Below, piece by piece: positions 12,325 to 25,168 of a DNA stretch of 64,000 bases; within the stretch, counting starts at the first letter, position 1; every line of letters begins with the position of its first letter. A program made the position numbers and the translations under genes. Below the pieces are notes generated by a model. The model was not told where the DNA came from and made no database searches. It saw only the letters and a program-made list of their open reading frames with translations. The DNA comes from Macrocybe gigantea (taxonomy: Eukaryota > Basidiomycota > Agaricomycetes > Agaricales > Callistosporiaceae): positions 1 to 64,000 of the forward strand of contig SJRY01000299.1 of NCBI GenBank assembly GCA_011319805.1. The letters are read 5' to 3'.

Positions 12325-13277
12325 TCACGCGCTCTTGTGAGATGCCTTGATGGCAGCGACCTTTGCCTTTTTCTCTGCAAGACGCTTGGAAATGAGAGCG
12401 CTGCAGCGAAAAAGCTGTTAGAATGCGTCAAGGTACAAGCCTGCAAAGGTGAACGTACTCGTATTCTGCCTTTTGCTCTTTTTGGCGTTCCAGTCTGCGG
12501 CGCTTGAGGGAGCGGAGGTGACGACGGCGTTGGAGGCGGAGGGGTGTGACGAGGCGTTGAATCTTAGGTCTAAAAACACACAAACATAAGCTCGACAGAT
12601 TGGTCTAAAGTTTCAGAGAAAAAAACACACGCTTTAGTGTAAGGCTTGGCATCCTCCTTCTTCTGGCTCTTGACTTCTCTCCTGACGACGTATTTCCTGA
12701 CATCGTCATCCTTGGTAAGGTTGAAGAATTTCCTGATCTTGGTCGCCCGCTTGGGACCTAGCCGCTTGGGGAGAACGGTGTCAGTGAGGCCTGGGATTTC
12801 TCCCTCGCCCTGCTTGACGATGACCAAGCTGAGGACTGCAATATCGGGTCCGACAATGCATCCGCGGACAGATTTACGCTTGCGCTCGCCAGTGCGGCGG
12901 GGTCGATAGCAGGAGTGTCCGTCTGAGAGGAGCAGTCGGACACGATAAGGGACGAGAACACCCTGTTTCATAGGGAAGCCTTGCTTGTCGTTTCCACCCG
13001 TGATGCGGAAGATGTAACCTTTCCATTCATCGCCGAGAGAGTCACCGGGAACTTCTTGCGCGATTTTCTTCTCGTAGAAGATGCGGCTACGTAAAGAGAC
13101 GAGGTGAACGGGTGTAAAGTGCGACGACGCGCGGAGAAGACATACTATCTCTTCTCGTCGTCGATATCGATGAGCTTTTGGGCCCCGGTGGCGGGGTCTG
13201 AAAGGGGAGATTTAGACGCTTTGTCAAGGCGTGCGGTGGCACGACTACGAGAGCTTACTAGCAATGTTGAACTTCAT
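12325..13277 (-). CDS. RPS6: 40S ribosomal protein S6
   Basis: Five exons (13259-13277, 13146-13197, 12631-13086, 12459-12569, 12325-12400) join in phase to 237 residues, the normal eS6 length. The protein begins [20 protein letters not shown] and contains the family core [30 protein letters not shown] and the Lys/Arg-rich region through [17 protein letters not shown]. The C-terminus is basic and ends with SHKSA, preceded by the serine-bearing tail that TOR-dependent kinases phosphorylate in other eukaryotes. It is a structural protein of the small subunit. The gene is transcribed divergently from RPS13 with 376 bp between start codons. Confidence 0.97.
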
Positions 13278-13653
13278 ACTAGATTCTGTGTCAAAAGAAG
13301 GATTCTAAGGCGATGAACGTAAACAAACCTCAGAAAACAATAACCTCAGGTCGCTATACGCAGCGACGAGCAGATTGACCTCTTGCGATGGGTTGGGGAC
13401 GATGGCAAGTTTTCTGCAGCGACGGAGGCAGCACGCCAATCAACACGCGCAAACAAAGCCTTGCCCGTCAGAATTAAGGTTTGTTGACTATACAGTTTGT
13501 TTAGCCACATTCCGGCAATTGCCGTTGCGTCTGATTTGCAAAGAATGCAGAGAAACGACACTCAAGTTATTTCTTCGACACCGTGAGTAGTGATGCCCAA
13601 TCCTTGAATTTGCGGAGACTAATAGATTTCAAAGCCAACTTTAATCTATCATC
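13278..13653. promoter_or_regulatory. Shared divergent promoter of RPS6 and RPS13
   Basis: The 376 bp between the two start codons must hold both promoters, since the genes point away from each other. It is pyrimidine-rich close to the RPS13 start. No exact regulatory motif is claimed. Confidence 0.6.
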
Positions 13654-14287
13654 ATGGGTCGCATGCACGCACCGGGAAAGGGCATCTGTACGCTTTTGCA
13701 TTCAATCGTACTTCAGGACGTTGTCGCTGACCGAGCCGATCCCAGCGTCCTCTGCCCTGCCTTATCGTAGGGCACCACCCAGCTGGCTTAAGACATCTCC
13801 CGAGGACGTTGTCGAGATGATCGTCAAGCTCGCTCGCAAGGGCCTCACTCCTTCGCAAATCGGTGTCACTCTCCGTGATTCCCATGGTATCCCCCAAGTC
13901 CGCTTCGTCACCGGCAACAAAATCTTGCGTATCCTCAAGTCGCACGGTACTCCTTGATATTTCTTTCCTAGTTGACCGTTTACTTATACACTGGCCTCTC
14001 CTCCGTCTTTCCTCGTCTTCTTGCCTTTCGCGCTGCGTCTATATCATGCCTTTTGTTTGGGGATAGGACTTGGCCCATCCATCCCTGAGGACCTCTGGCA
14101 CCTCATCAAAAAGGCGGTTGCCGTCAGAAAACACCTCGAGACTAACAGGAAAGACAAGGACTCCAAGTTCCGTCTTATCCTGATTGAGTCCAGGATCCAC
14201 CGCCTTGCGCGCTACTACAAAACGAAGCAGCAGATCCCTCCTACGTTCAAATACGATTCCGCTACTGCATCGACGCTCGTCGCTTAA
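13654..14287 (+). CDS. RPS13: 40S ribosomal protein S13
   Basis: Exons 13654-13687, 13746-13946 and 14067-14287 give exactly 151 residues, the standard uS15 length. It begins [11 protein letters not shown], followed by [34 protein letters not shown] and the C-terminal block [18 protein letters not shown]. It is a structural protein of the 40S subunit near the platform. The second intron (13947-14066) is 120 nt, about twice the local norm. I looked for snoRNA C/D boxes, which some RPS13 introns carry in animals, and saw none that convinced me. The frame is intact. Confidence 0.97.
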
Positions 14288-15807
14288 TAGGATGGATGTG
14301 TTTTATGGGATATTACTTAGGCGTACTTTTCTCTATGATGCATTCGCTATGCTTATAAGAAAGAAAAAAAAACACGACATTCTGTCCAATTGTATGCATC
14401 TGCGCAGAAAGTGCATGGGTGAGTTATCCTGATGTTTGGCATCGCACCGAAAGAGTTGAGAAGTGGTCCGTCTTCATGGCATTGTGATCCGAAGAGGAGA
14501 TAAAACACCATTCGTTTGACTTGAGAAGAAAATCGTTGCGGGTGGTACCTGATTCGCAGCAAACAGGGACCTACACAACCAATCGCACGTGAGGATGGCA
14601 ACGAACTTGGTTCCTCCAAATCGTTTCACACCTACATGTGCGCAATTGTTCCTTCCATGAGGTCTGCTACATTCCGAGGCCGACGACGCGGCTTACTGAT
14701 AATATTCAACCCCAGTCGCGTTGGTAGACCAATCTCTATGTAAGTAAGCACACAAATCTTGCAGAGCAGACTCCACATGATCACTCGCAAATTCCACATG
14801 CATCTCAGAGCTCAGCGACACGTATATGTGCCCGTTTCCTCTCGTAGCCGTGCACAATATATGAGTCAGAGAAACATGCGTAGCGCGTTCGACCACAATA
14901 GTGGAGCTGAGGGCCCACACCCGCAAGCTCCGGCCTTAAACTCGCTTGAAGCCACTTCCGAGAAACTTCGTCTAATATCTACCCATTAGGTGGTCCATCG
15001 AAGTCTCGTCCTAGGCAATGGCCGCAGAAGCATGAGAAAAGGCTCCCGAGCCATAACCGATGAAGCCGGACGCAAATCATTCTCTGGTATTCAAAGACGC
15101 AGGTCAGATCGGTTTCTATTTCTGGTTCCATTATTTCACTCATGAGTTTTGGCTAGAAGAAAATGTGATAAACGCCATGATGTCTCTTTTATGCTCTTTT
15201 TCTTCTCAATACCACATTGTTTGCTCAACATACCAATATTTCCGGCTTGTGCTTCGTACGGCGCTACAGTCACATGTGCCTTCCGGGGAAAGGGGTCAGT
15301 GGATAGAACGATGACATGGCAAGCCTAATCGCAGAGGCCGGGGGGATGTTCTCTTTCCTTGCAAGTTCATGATCCACCACATAGGCCCTCTGACTGGTCA
15401 CTCCCCAGTTCGCCGACTCATTCACGCTTCTCTTTTCGTCGACATGAGCACAGAGCCAAGAGCTCATGGCCCGACCTTCCGCCGTTTGCCTGGCCGCTTG
15501 TCGACGTATGCCCATTTGGCCTCCCTTAGCAGTTTTTTCTGTCTGTTTATACCGCCTCCGTGAGTTTGCCTCCTCCCCCCTTCGCACCAAGAGCTCACAT
15601 GTCTCTTTTTCCTCGCGGATCCTGTTCTTCACCTCGTGCTCCGCAAATTGAAGTTCATGTGGACGCTGCCGTGCATGGCCAGCATTCTTTTTTTCAACGG
15701 ATGTTCCGGATCAGAACGCGTAGTGTAGGTAGGCGGGGGACACTTAAAAGCCTTTGCATTGTACTCTGCATAGGACGGAAAGTTTCTCGCTTTGACGTTC
15801 TTGAGCA
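14288..15807. other. Gap without a convincing gene
   Basis: About 1.5 kb with only short frames. The proximal 500 bp before the GH30 start is pyrimidine-rich, as expected for a promoter. No RNA gene or repeat was recognised. Confidence 0.4.
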
Positions 15808-18210
15808 ATGCGTGCCTTGCATATCGCTTCGCTGCTCCTCCTTGCGCACCCCATTGCTTCGCAACAGATCTGGGATATCGTACGTGTTGTTTAATTGAAT
15901 TCTGGTTTCATCCCTGTCAATGTCTTGTTGCCAGTGGCAGACGACATGGGATCGTTCCAAGCTATTCACGTCCCTTGCCCCTTCTTCCCCATCAACTTCG
16001 TTTCTCCTGGCCCTGTTGCGAGTGCCGATATCATGGTTCAGGACTCTCAAGTGCTGCAACAGATCGTCGGCTTCGGTGGCTCTCTAAGTAAATCAATTAT
16101 ATATACTTCAAACTTCCTGCAATTGATTGGCGTGCCCATTAACAGCGGACTCCTCGGCGCTGACCCTCAATAACCTCAAGGTGAGATCAAACCCCAACAC
16201 ATTTCTGGCCAAATTCTCATTCCTTGTTGCCGGCAGTCGAGGAACCCTACAAATTACTGGAATCTGCTCAGCTATCTTTTCAATACTGCTGACGGTGCCA
16301 ATGCTGCTGGCCTCAGCTATATTCGTGTACCTATCGGTGCTTCGGATTTCTCAGCTTCAGGTAAGACTTTTCGCACCAGAATTAAATCCGAAGCCTATGT
16401 CATCCAAAGTGTACAGTTTGGACGACACAAGCGGCGACACGTCATTCAATAGTTTCAACGTCAACAGGAGTCCCTCTTATTTATTTTCTGTGCTCAAAGA
16501 CATCCTCAGTGTCAACAGTCGAGTCAACGTTCATATTTTGCCTTGGTCACCGGTCCGTCTCCGAAGTTTCTCGTATTGGTCCAATGCAATCTCTGATTTT
16601 TTCGATTTCAAAGCCTGGATGGATGAAGACGACAGGGACCATGAATGGTGGTTCCCTGCAATCTCAATATGTCAGCGCATGTATGTTGATGCATCATCGT
16701 TTTTATCCCTTCTAATTGTATTCCCCCTATGCAGATCCAACCTACCTACTTAAGGCCGTCCAAGGCTTCCGCAATCAAGGCATTCCAGTCTACGCCATCT
16801 CCATTCAGGTGTTGCATCCAGCATTCACTAGCTTACTTCGGATATTTATGACAAGATGAACAGAATGAACCTCAAAACAACAACCCAACCTACCCTACTT
16901 GTACCATGACTCCGGCGACCGAAGGCCAAATAGCCACGTCTCTCCGAAGCTTGTTGAACAACAATGGCCTCGGAGGTGTGAAAGTCATCGGATACGAGGT
17001 TCGAAATATCTCAAGTCCTGGGCACATAGCTCTGACTTAAATTCCCATAGCATAATTGGGATACAGTATCGTACCCGCTGTCCTTGGTGAGACCTTGTCC
17101 CATTTATTCCTGTCGTATATCTCGTTCACATGATATTCACAGATGCAAAATGCCGGCAACGCATATGCAGGTGTTGCTTTCCATTGCTACGGCGGGTCGG
17201 TGAGCAATCAAGACCAGTTTCACAATTCATTCCCTAACAAAGTAAGTCACTAAGTGTCTCGCGTTTATTTTCATCGTGCAATTGTTTCTAACGGGGATGT
17301 AGGAAATATACATCACCGAGTGTACAGGCACTTATGGTTCGGATTGGTGGAGTGATATCAAGGTACTCAGTGAATGCCTTTCAGAGGTTCTGTTTTCTGA
17401 CAGTGGTGAAAGTGGTATATGGACAACATGTGAGGAGCTGATCACTTCGACTGACGGCAGAGCGAGCGCTTACCTTCCCGCCAGGTTTATTGGAGGTTTG
17501 GAGCATTCTGCTAAGGCGGTAATGTTTTCTACGTCTCCCGTTAGTTTATAAACCCACATACGTTACACACTAGGTTCTGATGTGGAACATTGCGCTGGAT
17601 GGCAGTGGTAACCCTAAACTGCCTGGCACAGATAGTTGCGGCGGTCCTGGTTGCAGGCCCCTTGCTACTGTGAACGGCGATGGCAGCTATAGCGTCAACC
17701 AAGAGTGTACGTCCCCCGTTTTGGTTTTACCCACTGTGAAATCGACTAGTTGTAGTCTACGCGATGGCACAGGCTTCTAAGGCGATCATACCGAAGGATG
17801 CAGGCGGACCTTACGGTCAACGAATCGGAGTCTCTGTAGGGGGCTCTTTGGGTTGGGCTCTACGCGTATCAGCGTTTGTAACAGGGAGAAATAACCCCAG
17901 CGATTGGCTACGTTATTCTATCGTGGTTCTTAATTGTGCGTACCCGTGTATTTTCTTGCATATTTTCAATAAGTATTGATGAAAACATGCAGGGGATGAC
18001 AATGCATCATCATCCTGGAACCCTGTGCTGTAACGGCAACGATCGAATTTAAAGGCATGCAGGTATGTCTGTGTTATGTTCGACCGGCTGGGCGCTCGTT
18101 TACTGGAGGGATTCAAGGCGAAATACACGTTTCCAGTTGGCGTAACTACTTTATGGTGGTTTGGTCCCCCAGCGGCAGCTTTGCTCGCCAGAATGGAACG
18201 TTTACGCTGA
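15808..18210 (+). CDS. Secreted GH30 endo-beta-1,6-glucanase
   Basis: A multi-exon gene. Exons through 17756 were placed: 15808-15879, 15935-16087, 16146-16180, 16237-16360, 16410-16552, 16614-16680, 16735-16808, 16864-16998, 17051-17086, 17143-17241, 17303-17362, 17413-17429, 17485-17518, 17574-17706, then 17756 onward. A signal peptide (MRALHIASLLLLAHPIAS) leads into IVGFGGS, the start of the (beta/alpha)8 barrel. The acid/base glutamate lies in ISIQNEP and the nucleophile in IYITECTG. The end KYTFPVGVTTLWWFGP matches the beta-sandwich edge of fungal GH30 subfamily 3 enzymes, which cut beta-1,6-glucan in fungal walls. Frame needs one base at the C-run 15987-15990 and one near 18028. Depending on the C-run at 18166-18170 the protein ends at 18210 or continues to 18365. 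Confidence 0.88.
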
Positions 18211-19598
18211 ACGCCACGTCCACGAACGGTCCAGCGCAAGCTTCCAGCTTGCCAACGAAGTCTCTAACACCTCGCAATGCCACTGCCCACATTAACATTA
18301 TATCATCAGATGAAACTAGCTCTAGGGTTTTGCAGGGTTTGATTGACTCGAGGGCTAGTCCTTGACATGCGCTCAGCTGTATCTGCAAGATGCTCTTTGT
18401 CGCGAGTTATATATTTCTACTATACTTTCGCTAAATCCGAACGGATATACAATCGCAACACGGTACCTTTGGACAGTCAGAAGCCTTCTGCAGAAACGGA
18501 ACTTTTCTGCGCCTCAGTGCGCATGTCCTCTCAAGACCTGGCAATCAATATCCCATGGGTAAATTCTCTCCGTAGAAGTACCCGAATCGAAAATAGAACA
18601 CGCAGAAGCCTGCCTCTTCTTCATGCCGCTGCAACTGATCTCTGGCGGTCAGAAAGACGGCAGTTTTGAAAACTCGTGCACAGGGTCATCAGATGAGTCA
18701 TCACTGCTAGTTGAGGGATTGCGCTAGCGAGCGTCAACACGAGGGGGCATCTTTGCAAGTGCTTTTTACACGACATAGGGGACATTGTTTATTTACAATA
18801 ACACTTACGCTATTTTCAAGGGTTTTGCCGCACAAAATTGTGCAGACGACAAAAGTATGGATGCGCTGACGAATGCGCCGAGTTCCTTGTCTTACCAGGA
18901 TTTAACTAGAACTGCAGCTGCTCAGGTGCAAAAAATATAGTCTGCTTAACGTCGGGAAGGTTGGCGCTCTTTGCAAGTCGGACGGCCGTCTGCCCCTGAT
19001 CGGATAACGGAAAGGACTCAATGTCTATGATCACGGACTGTCACTCACGAGCATCAAAACTGATTGCGCTTATGATTGTTAGATGTCAGGCCTTTTGGTG
19101 CTAGACTTTCAGCGCTTCTTACGCCTCGTGTTATCATTTCTTTTCTCATTCACCCGCTGGCTATGTCAGGGTTCTCGTCGCGTGCACCGCGAGCAACACA
19201 TTTCAGAAGCCCGGCAATTTTACGGCCATCTTCACCTCTTCGCTTTTACCTAACTTAGCAAGCGTTAGCCAAAATGTTGGGGCAAAAAAAAGACTGGCGC
19301 CGTCCACTTGGCAGATAGCTCGGTTGTCGTGTGCCCTTCTGATTCGGGTTTGCCTGCTGGACGAAGCCAGGTCGGTTTGTTTGCAGATCACGTTGCCCAT
19401 TTCTCGGTTGATTCATTCGCTCAAGCCTAGAAGGAAGGGTTTTTTCTCAGATTTCGATCCTTGCCTGGTGGCACGTATAAAATATTATGCTCCAAGGACT
19501 ATCGCATATTGCTGCGACCCGCCTTTCTGTTCGTTGGCCCATTACGCTCATTATTTGCAATTCGTCTTCGGAAGACTGAGGAGAACGAGAGGGAAATC
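18211..19598. other. Possible GH30 tail, then intergenic
   Basis: An open frame to 18365 may extend the GH30 protein by a Ser/Thr-rich tail if one C is missing at 18166-18170. Beyond that, nothing coding was supported up to the next start. Confidence 0.4.
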
Positions 19599-20925
19599 AT
19601 GGCATCCTACCTCCGCAGCCTATTTGGAGGTTACTCATCCAACGGAAACTCGCAGTCAAAGTCACACAAACGTAGTACTTCTACGCCTTCTGCTTCCACG
19701 AATGCCAATCTGCATCTCAATCATATCTACAGCTCCACTGGAGCTGCGCCTTCCATTACTTCGACGCGGACCAGCCGGGAGCGCAGTAACAGTTATGGCT
19801 CAAGGACGAATACTCCGTCACCTCTGCGCTATGCAACATATGACTCTGGTTCTCTCCGTGCTCGGGATGCGGCGGCATACCAACAGGAGCAGTCAGCGTT
19901 ATATCAAGCACAGCACCCTCCTCCCCAACAGCAGCGACAAACTACACCCCAGAAAAAGGCTCGTGTGCATATGTATCGAAGTGTAAGTCATAAGCCCGGT
20001 GAACCTCGTGCGTAGTGCCTCATTTTGTGTTGCATGCTGCGCCCTTACTCTTGTTCTTAAGCCGCTCCCTATCCCATCTATTCACACTCGGCTTCTTATA
20101 CAAGCGTTCACTCTGCGTCGAGTTCCTCCATCCACCCTGGCTCATCCATATCCGGGCACCGACCAGCAGCCCAACGATCCTCAAGTTCTGGAAGTGTTGC
20201 AGCGTCGGAACCTCGACCAGCTCTCAAGCAATATCACACTTGGCAGCCTGGTACAAAAAGCGCTCCTCGTATGCTGGTTCGGTTTTTTCTATTACGGTGA
20301 CAATGACTGACAAAAACCACGGCCAGAGCCTCACGCGCATGTATCCTTTATGAATCCCAATCGACGAGTGACGATGCATATGCATCCGCTCCTGGCTTAC
20401 AGTCGCCTTCATAAACCACCTATCTCTTACGACGTCACCTTCACACCCTCCTCTCACACTGTTGTCGATAGGAGCACCCATTCTTCGATTCCAAAGCACA
20501 CTCTCGCACAGCCGGCTACTGAACCCCCGACGTACTCCAAGTTAATCCTAAAATCGGACAGATTACCTTGGCCCATTGTCGTTACATCCGCCGAGTCGAA
20601 GCCCGCTGCGAGGTTTTATCTCGGAGGACCGACAAACGCGACGAAACATCCATCGCCGATCACCAATTTGGATGTGCTGTACGCTCTGCACAATACGCTT
20701 TCGCTGCGAGTCACCCAGCAGGAGTGGGAGGCATTGGGTCATGGCAGCCGAGCTCAGCGGAAGGTCACTCGCGCGTATGAAAAACGCTGCTTCAAAATGG
20801 GCGGCGGTTGGGACGGCGGCGTTAGGAGAATTGATTTTCTCGGCGAGAAAACCCGACTCGCCGGTATCGAAGTCGACAAGAGCGCGGAAAGCAGTACCGG
20901 GAAACTCGTCTTTAGCAAGGCATGA
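19599..20925 (+). CDS. DUF6699 protein 1
   Basis: Exons 19599-19980, 20062-20250 and 20327-20925 join in phase to about 389 residues. The first 190 residues are Ser/Thr/Gln-rich and probably disordered. The last 150 hold a DUF6699-type domain: WPIVVTSAES, then ITNLDVLYALHNTLSLRVTQ, EWEALGHGSRAQRKVTRAYEKRC, a Gly-rich turn, and VRRIDFLGEKTRLAGI. The function of this domain is unknown. It is common and multi-copy in Agaricomycetes. The N-terminal disordered extension is longer than in the other copies here. I chose the GTGTAAG donor at 19981 because it keeps the Ser-rich frame. A donor two bases downstream would break it. Confidence 0.8.
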
Positions 20926-21435
20926 CCTCTCAAGACGACATGCTAGCCCATATAGGGCATGAACAGAAAAAAAAGGTCAGCATCGCATGATATTGAGGAC
21001 TTTCATTTTATTAAGCCGCGTTGGACTTGTATACGTTTCACGAACTCCACACCACGTTTGCTGCCTCGGTGACTTGATTTTATGTACTAGTATTGTTTTT
21101 GCTTTGGGTTTAAGTCGTTTTGGGTATGCGTACGCAAAACACGCGATGTGTTCGCACGAAATGGTTGTAAATTACCTAAATGCTTTCGGAACAAGTGCTC
21201 TTCTTCGTTCACAAGTAAAATCATCAAGTGGACATTACGACAGAGTTGTCGAACTACAGTCATTCGGCGGTATTGAGGAGAGCTGCGAATAAATGGATAC
21301 GAGTACACAGTATGGCTTAGAGATACAATGGTTTTTGATACTTTTATGGTCCGTTGAGTTCATTTGAGTGCGGCGAGCCGGGTATCGAGCAGAGCTATGA
21401 GATACAATAGTAAAGTAGCAAGCGAAAAGCAAAGT

Positions 21436-22318
21436 TCAACAGCAATGACAGCGGCGGAGTAGTGAGGCAGGAGGAGCGTCGCGGCGTCCATCCAAAATGT
21501 CGATCTTAAGGCAATTGTTGATGTGTTGATGATGATGAAAAAGGAGCGAATCGAACGTTTTAGGCGTAGGGAGTGAGATTGAGGATCCACGCAGCGGAAT
21601 CTCTCTATCCAAAGAAAGACCGACGAAGGAGAAGTTACGGCCAATGCAGTCAACGCGCTTTAGGCCCATGACATACTCATTGGGGTTGCCGGAAGTACGC
21701 TCATGAAAACTGGTCGAGGCTGCTGCCTGACTCTCTGGGGAAAGCTGGGCAAATTCTGTCTGTTCTACAGAACGGTAAAGCTGACTATGCAGCCCAGAAA
21801 TGACGTTTTCTAGGGTGACGCCGCCGATGTTGTCCACGGTAAATGACCAAGTCGGGTGTCCGGGAACCCTGACTCGAACACGCGCAGTGGGCGGATTAAA
21901 TGCGAGATTTGAATATCTGTCGGCTCGCAGAATCGGGCGTGCTTAGCGGATCGTCTAACATCATAGACTACCCGGCCTGGATGTAATGCTGGATGTAAAA
22001 GGGGTACAGTAGATACAGACGAACCAGAGCGAATGCTCCCTGTGCAAGGAACGCGTCGTCAGCGTTATCAATCCGAACCAGTTCGACGAAGCCCTTCTTA
22101 CCTGATCCAGAATGATAGGAAGGTGGACCAGGCTCAGGTGACGTGTATGGTGGTAGCGTCGACGGACTTATCGGCACCGAATGTCCTGCAGAAAACGACT
22201 GTGCCTCAATAGGGTGGATCCATGAGGGAGCAAACGAGGATGAGGAAAGCCGATGTTTATCCGAAGCAAGACTTTTGGGAGGTTGAGACTTGTAAGATGG
22301 CGTCGGTGATGAATACAT
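21436..22318 (-). CDS. DUF6699 protein 2
   Basis: Exons 22102-22318 and 21436-22039 (62-nt intron) give about 273 residues if one base is restored at the G-run 21935-21937. With that base the reading passes from VVYDVRRSAKH into ILRADRYSNLAFNPP and on to the domain. Domain landmarks are PLLHPALHPG, WSFTVDNIGGVTLENVI, the basic-helix region AAASTSFHERT, and MGLKRVDCIGRNFSFVGL, equivalent to the G-x-[KR]-R-[VI]-D-F-L block of the other copies. An in-frame ATG at 22372 could extend the N-terminus by 18 residues. It faces protein 1 convergently across about 510 bp. Confidence 0.78.
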
Positions 22319-23496
22319 ATTAAATGGGGTATATATTTGGGCGGGACTATAGAGCGTGTTTGAGGAGCGCAAGGGCGTCGAGTCATTTTGCGCCCCTCCG
22401 CTCGGGTTTTATAGGAAACCCTGCGGCGGGTGGACCAATTGGTGCGCATTGTGTCGGGCTTCGGGAGGGCGCGATTGCTTCTATTGGTTTGGGGATCCGA
22501 CTGACTCATTCTGACTCGTCGGCAAAGCGAGCAACAGCGCTGAGAAGGTCATCTGGCGCAACGAATTTGACCCTGTATAGAATGGTCTAACAGCTTCATG
22601 GGCGGGGATGAGTCGGCATTTCCATATATGGAAAGAGGAACAATGGACTTCGCACTTATCGATTGATCAGGCGCGCGAATTCGAACATCCATCAAAACTT
22701 CCGCGCCGCCGCGCCCCTTCATCACGTCTGATATGGGCAGCGAATATTGAACCGTAATAGGCACGAAAGGAAGCAGAAGGCGGACAGCTCAACGTCTCGC
22801 TTATCGCACAGATCTCCTTGCAAATTCCGAGTGCCAGACGATTCCCGTGAGGGTCACGCATGAAGGAAGCCTTGCTTTCGTCCGACGGCTTGGCGCAGCG
22901 ACTTATGCTGAACGCTGAGCTGTCGGACCTAGCGCAAATTCAGCAAAACTGTGCCAGGATCTTGGTCTGGATGTTTTCACTTACCGTCTTGAGCCGTTTC
23001 CGATGGCATCCCCTTGCAACGCTCGCTGGGATTGTGAAGAACTCCTGGGGTAACGAACTAACAAGCCATAAGTCCTAGCTCACTTGTGAAGTCAAATCCG
23101 GGGATAGACAAGATTCTCGGTTCTCATGGGGACCAGTGACGATCAGTATGTATCGCGGATTGGCCTTGAGAGCGAGCGTGTCGTTTGATAGTCAAGGGGA
23201 AAAGGGAAGATCATTGTGCCAGGAAAGTTGACGTTGAGAATTATGGCCCTTGAACTCATGATGAACGAACGATTCGACGCTCCGTAGATGGTGGTGAAGG
23301 GCACAGAGAGTATGTATCGGAACGTGAGACGACGGAAGATATCGGTTGCACAGCCACCACCTGTTGTCAGACACACGTCTCCTGGCATACTGGCGTATCA
23401 TATATCATATATATTATTACATGACCATGTTAGCTAGCTCAGCAGATATACAACGAACGCATTCGATGTGAGTAACCAGAACGTGTGATTCAGAAT
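22319..23496. other. Gap with unassigned open segments
   Basis: Minus-strand open segments at about 22590-22790 (LLPFVPITVQYSLPISDVM) and 23143-23388 (containing FRYILSVPFTTIYG) look protein-like but lack starts, clear joins and a family I recognise. They could be relics of another accessory gene. AT-rich repeats lie at 23400-23420. Confidence 0.3.
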
Positions 23497-24472
23497 TCAG
23501 GAAGTGATAAGCTTCATGTGCTCAACTCCGTCGTGATAGACTCCTCGCAGCAGGCCAACCATCCTGGTCTTTCCCTTCAGAAAATCGATGCGCTTGACTC
23601 CCTTGGAGTGCTCGTGCTCAGTCATGGATGGGATTGCTCTGCATCTCCTCGTGAACGCTTTCGCAATCTCGGTCTCCTCCGCTCGGGTCAACCGGCCCCA
23701 CTCGATGTGCGAGATCTGTCTGTTCAACTTCTGATAGACACTCCACAGGACGTCGCGCAAGGTTATGGGCGGAGGCTGGAAGCCCCCGTAGGGATTGGGG
23801 CTTATGTGTCCTCCATACGCCTGGTTGAACTCCAGATTGATCGGCCACTGCGGGATGAGATCGCTGACGACGACTACGTGCGTGAGCGGGGGATGGAACG
23901 CGGGCTCCATAAGCTCCTCCATCGTCATATACGCGGATTGCCCAGGGCCGTAAAGCCGTAGCGGAGCGAACGACGGCGCGCTCAAGTCGAAGAAGAAATC
24001 AGAGCGGGGAGCCTCGGCGTTGATCCATGGATTGACGTAGAACTGCGTTTGGCTGAAATAGGTCTGCGGGAAAGCAGCCCGTTCTGCATCTGCGTCCATC
24101 CGGCCAGTTGCTGGTGGTACGCGGGATTGCCGAAAGAATGGCGTCTGTCGCGGCTGTAGCTCGGATAGCCGGGATGCAGCCAAGGTGGCTGCGATCCGTG
24201 CCAGGATGGTCGGCGTTGACGCTGGTTATATTCCCAGGCGTCGTAGCTGTCATCGTAGGCGGATGAAGGGAAAGGGATTCGGTCCCCGACATTGGGTTGG
24301 GCGTTGCCCAAGTGAGGCGAGCCCGAAGAGATCCTGGGCGGGAGAATGGCGATAGACTGATATCAGGAAGGAACGGCGTGTGCGATGACTGTGGTGTGTG
24401 ATAGTAATAGGGCGTCTGATCAAACTGATATGACGCAGGTGTGCTTGGTCGATGAACGTACGGGGACGACAT
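23497..24472 (-). CDS. DUF6699 protein 3 (single exon)
   Basis: One exon of 976 nt. Two single-base losses split it into three frames: one at the C-run 24307-24309 and one at the G-run 24068-24070. Restoring one G/C at each gives an uninterrupted 325 residues. The N-terminal half is Tyr/Pro/Gln-rich. The domain shows NPWINAEAPRSDFFFDLS, TLRDVLWSVYQKLNRQIS, EWGRLTRAEETEIAKAFTRRC and KGVKRIDFLKGKTRMVGL. The ATG at 24472 is followed by a low-complexity Tyr-rich region. Function unknown. Confidence 0.78.
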
Positions 24473-25168
24473 TGTCGGCGCTCAAGTGACGACGGCACGG
24501 GGGCTATGGCGGCTAGATGATAAAATGAATTGTCGTTTGGGCGCTTGCGTTAGTGAGATGACGGATTCAAGCCCACTGAGGTGCAGAGCTGTTGAGTGCT
24601 GCCAAGCTGTGGAGGGATCGCTGCACTCTTAAAAGAGCCAGTAATCAATCTGAAAAATATGAGTTATCAACAACGGTGGCGCCGTTGTTGTCGGCACCAT
24701 TTCTATGCGCAGTCTGGCACAACATAGGCGTCTAAAAAGTTCGAAAGACCCTAAACCCTTGGGCGCTTTCTCGCATGCGCACATGCAATCTTGAGTTGGA
24801 CCGCTTTCGAAAAGACCGTTGTCTATTGGTTTCGTGTCAGCCGGAAGAACTTGATGGATGGATGCGAATTCATGGTAATATCATTCCATATACTCGAGCA
24901 AACTTCCACAACATGGCAACACAGCGTTCGGAGCCAAAGCGCGTTCCGATGCCGGTGAGCAATCCGATATAAAACTCTCTCAATGGAGAACGAAGATGTC
25001 GCAAAAAAGAATAGAATTGAAATAAAGATAACGAGAACAAGGTAGAGAGTGAAGATAAATAAAGACCACTCTAAGACAGATTGAGACCGTTCGTGTTCAC
25101 ACAAATCGAAACGTCGCCACCTCTTCCCGAAGTATCGCCCTCCGCCGAGCTGTGTAGAGAATTGCAGT
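24473..25168. other. Intergenic
   Basis: No gene supported. Forms the upstream region of DUF6699 protein 3 and the downstream region of the proline-rich protein gene. Confidence 0.4.

Noticed and set aside
13947..14066. snoRNA in the long second intron of RPS13
   Set aside because: Known for animal RPS13 introns, but I found no convincing C and D boxes with terminal pairing here.
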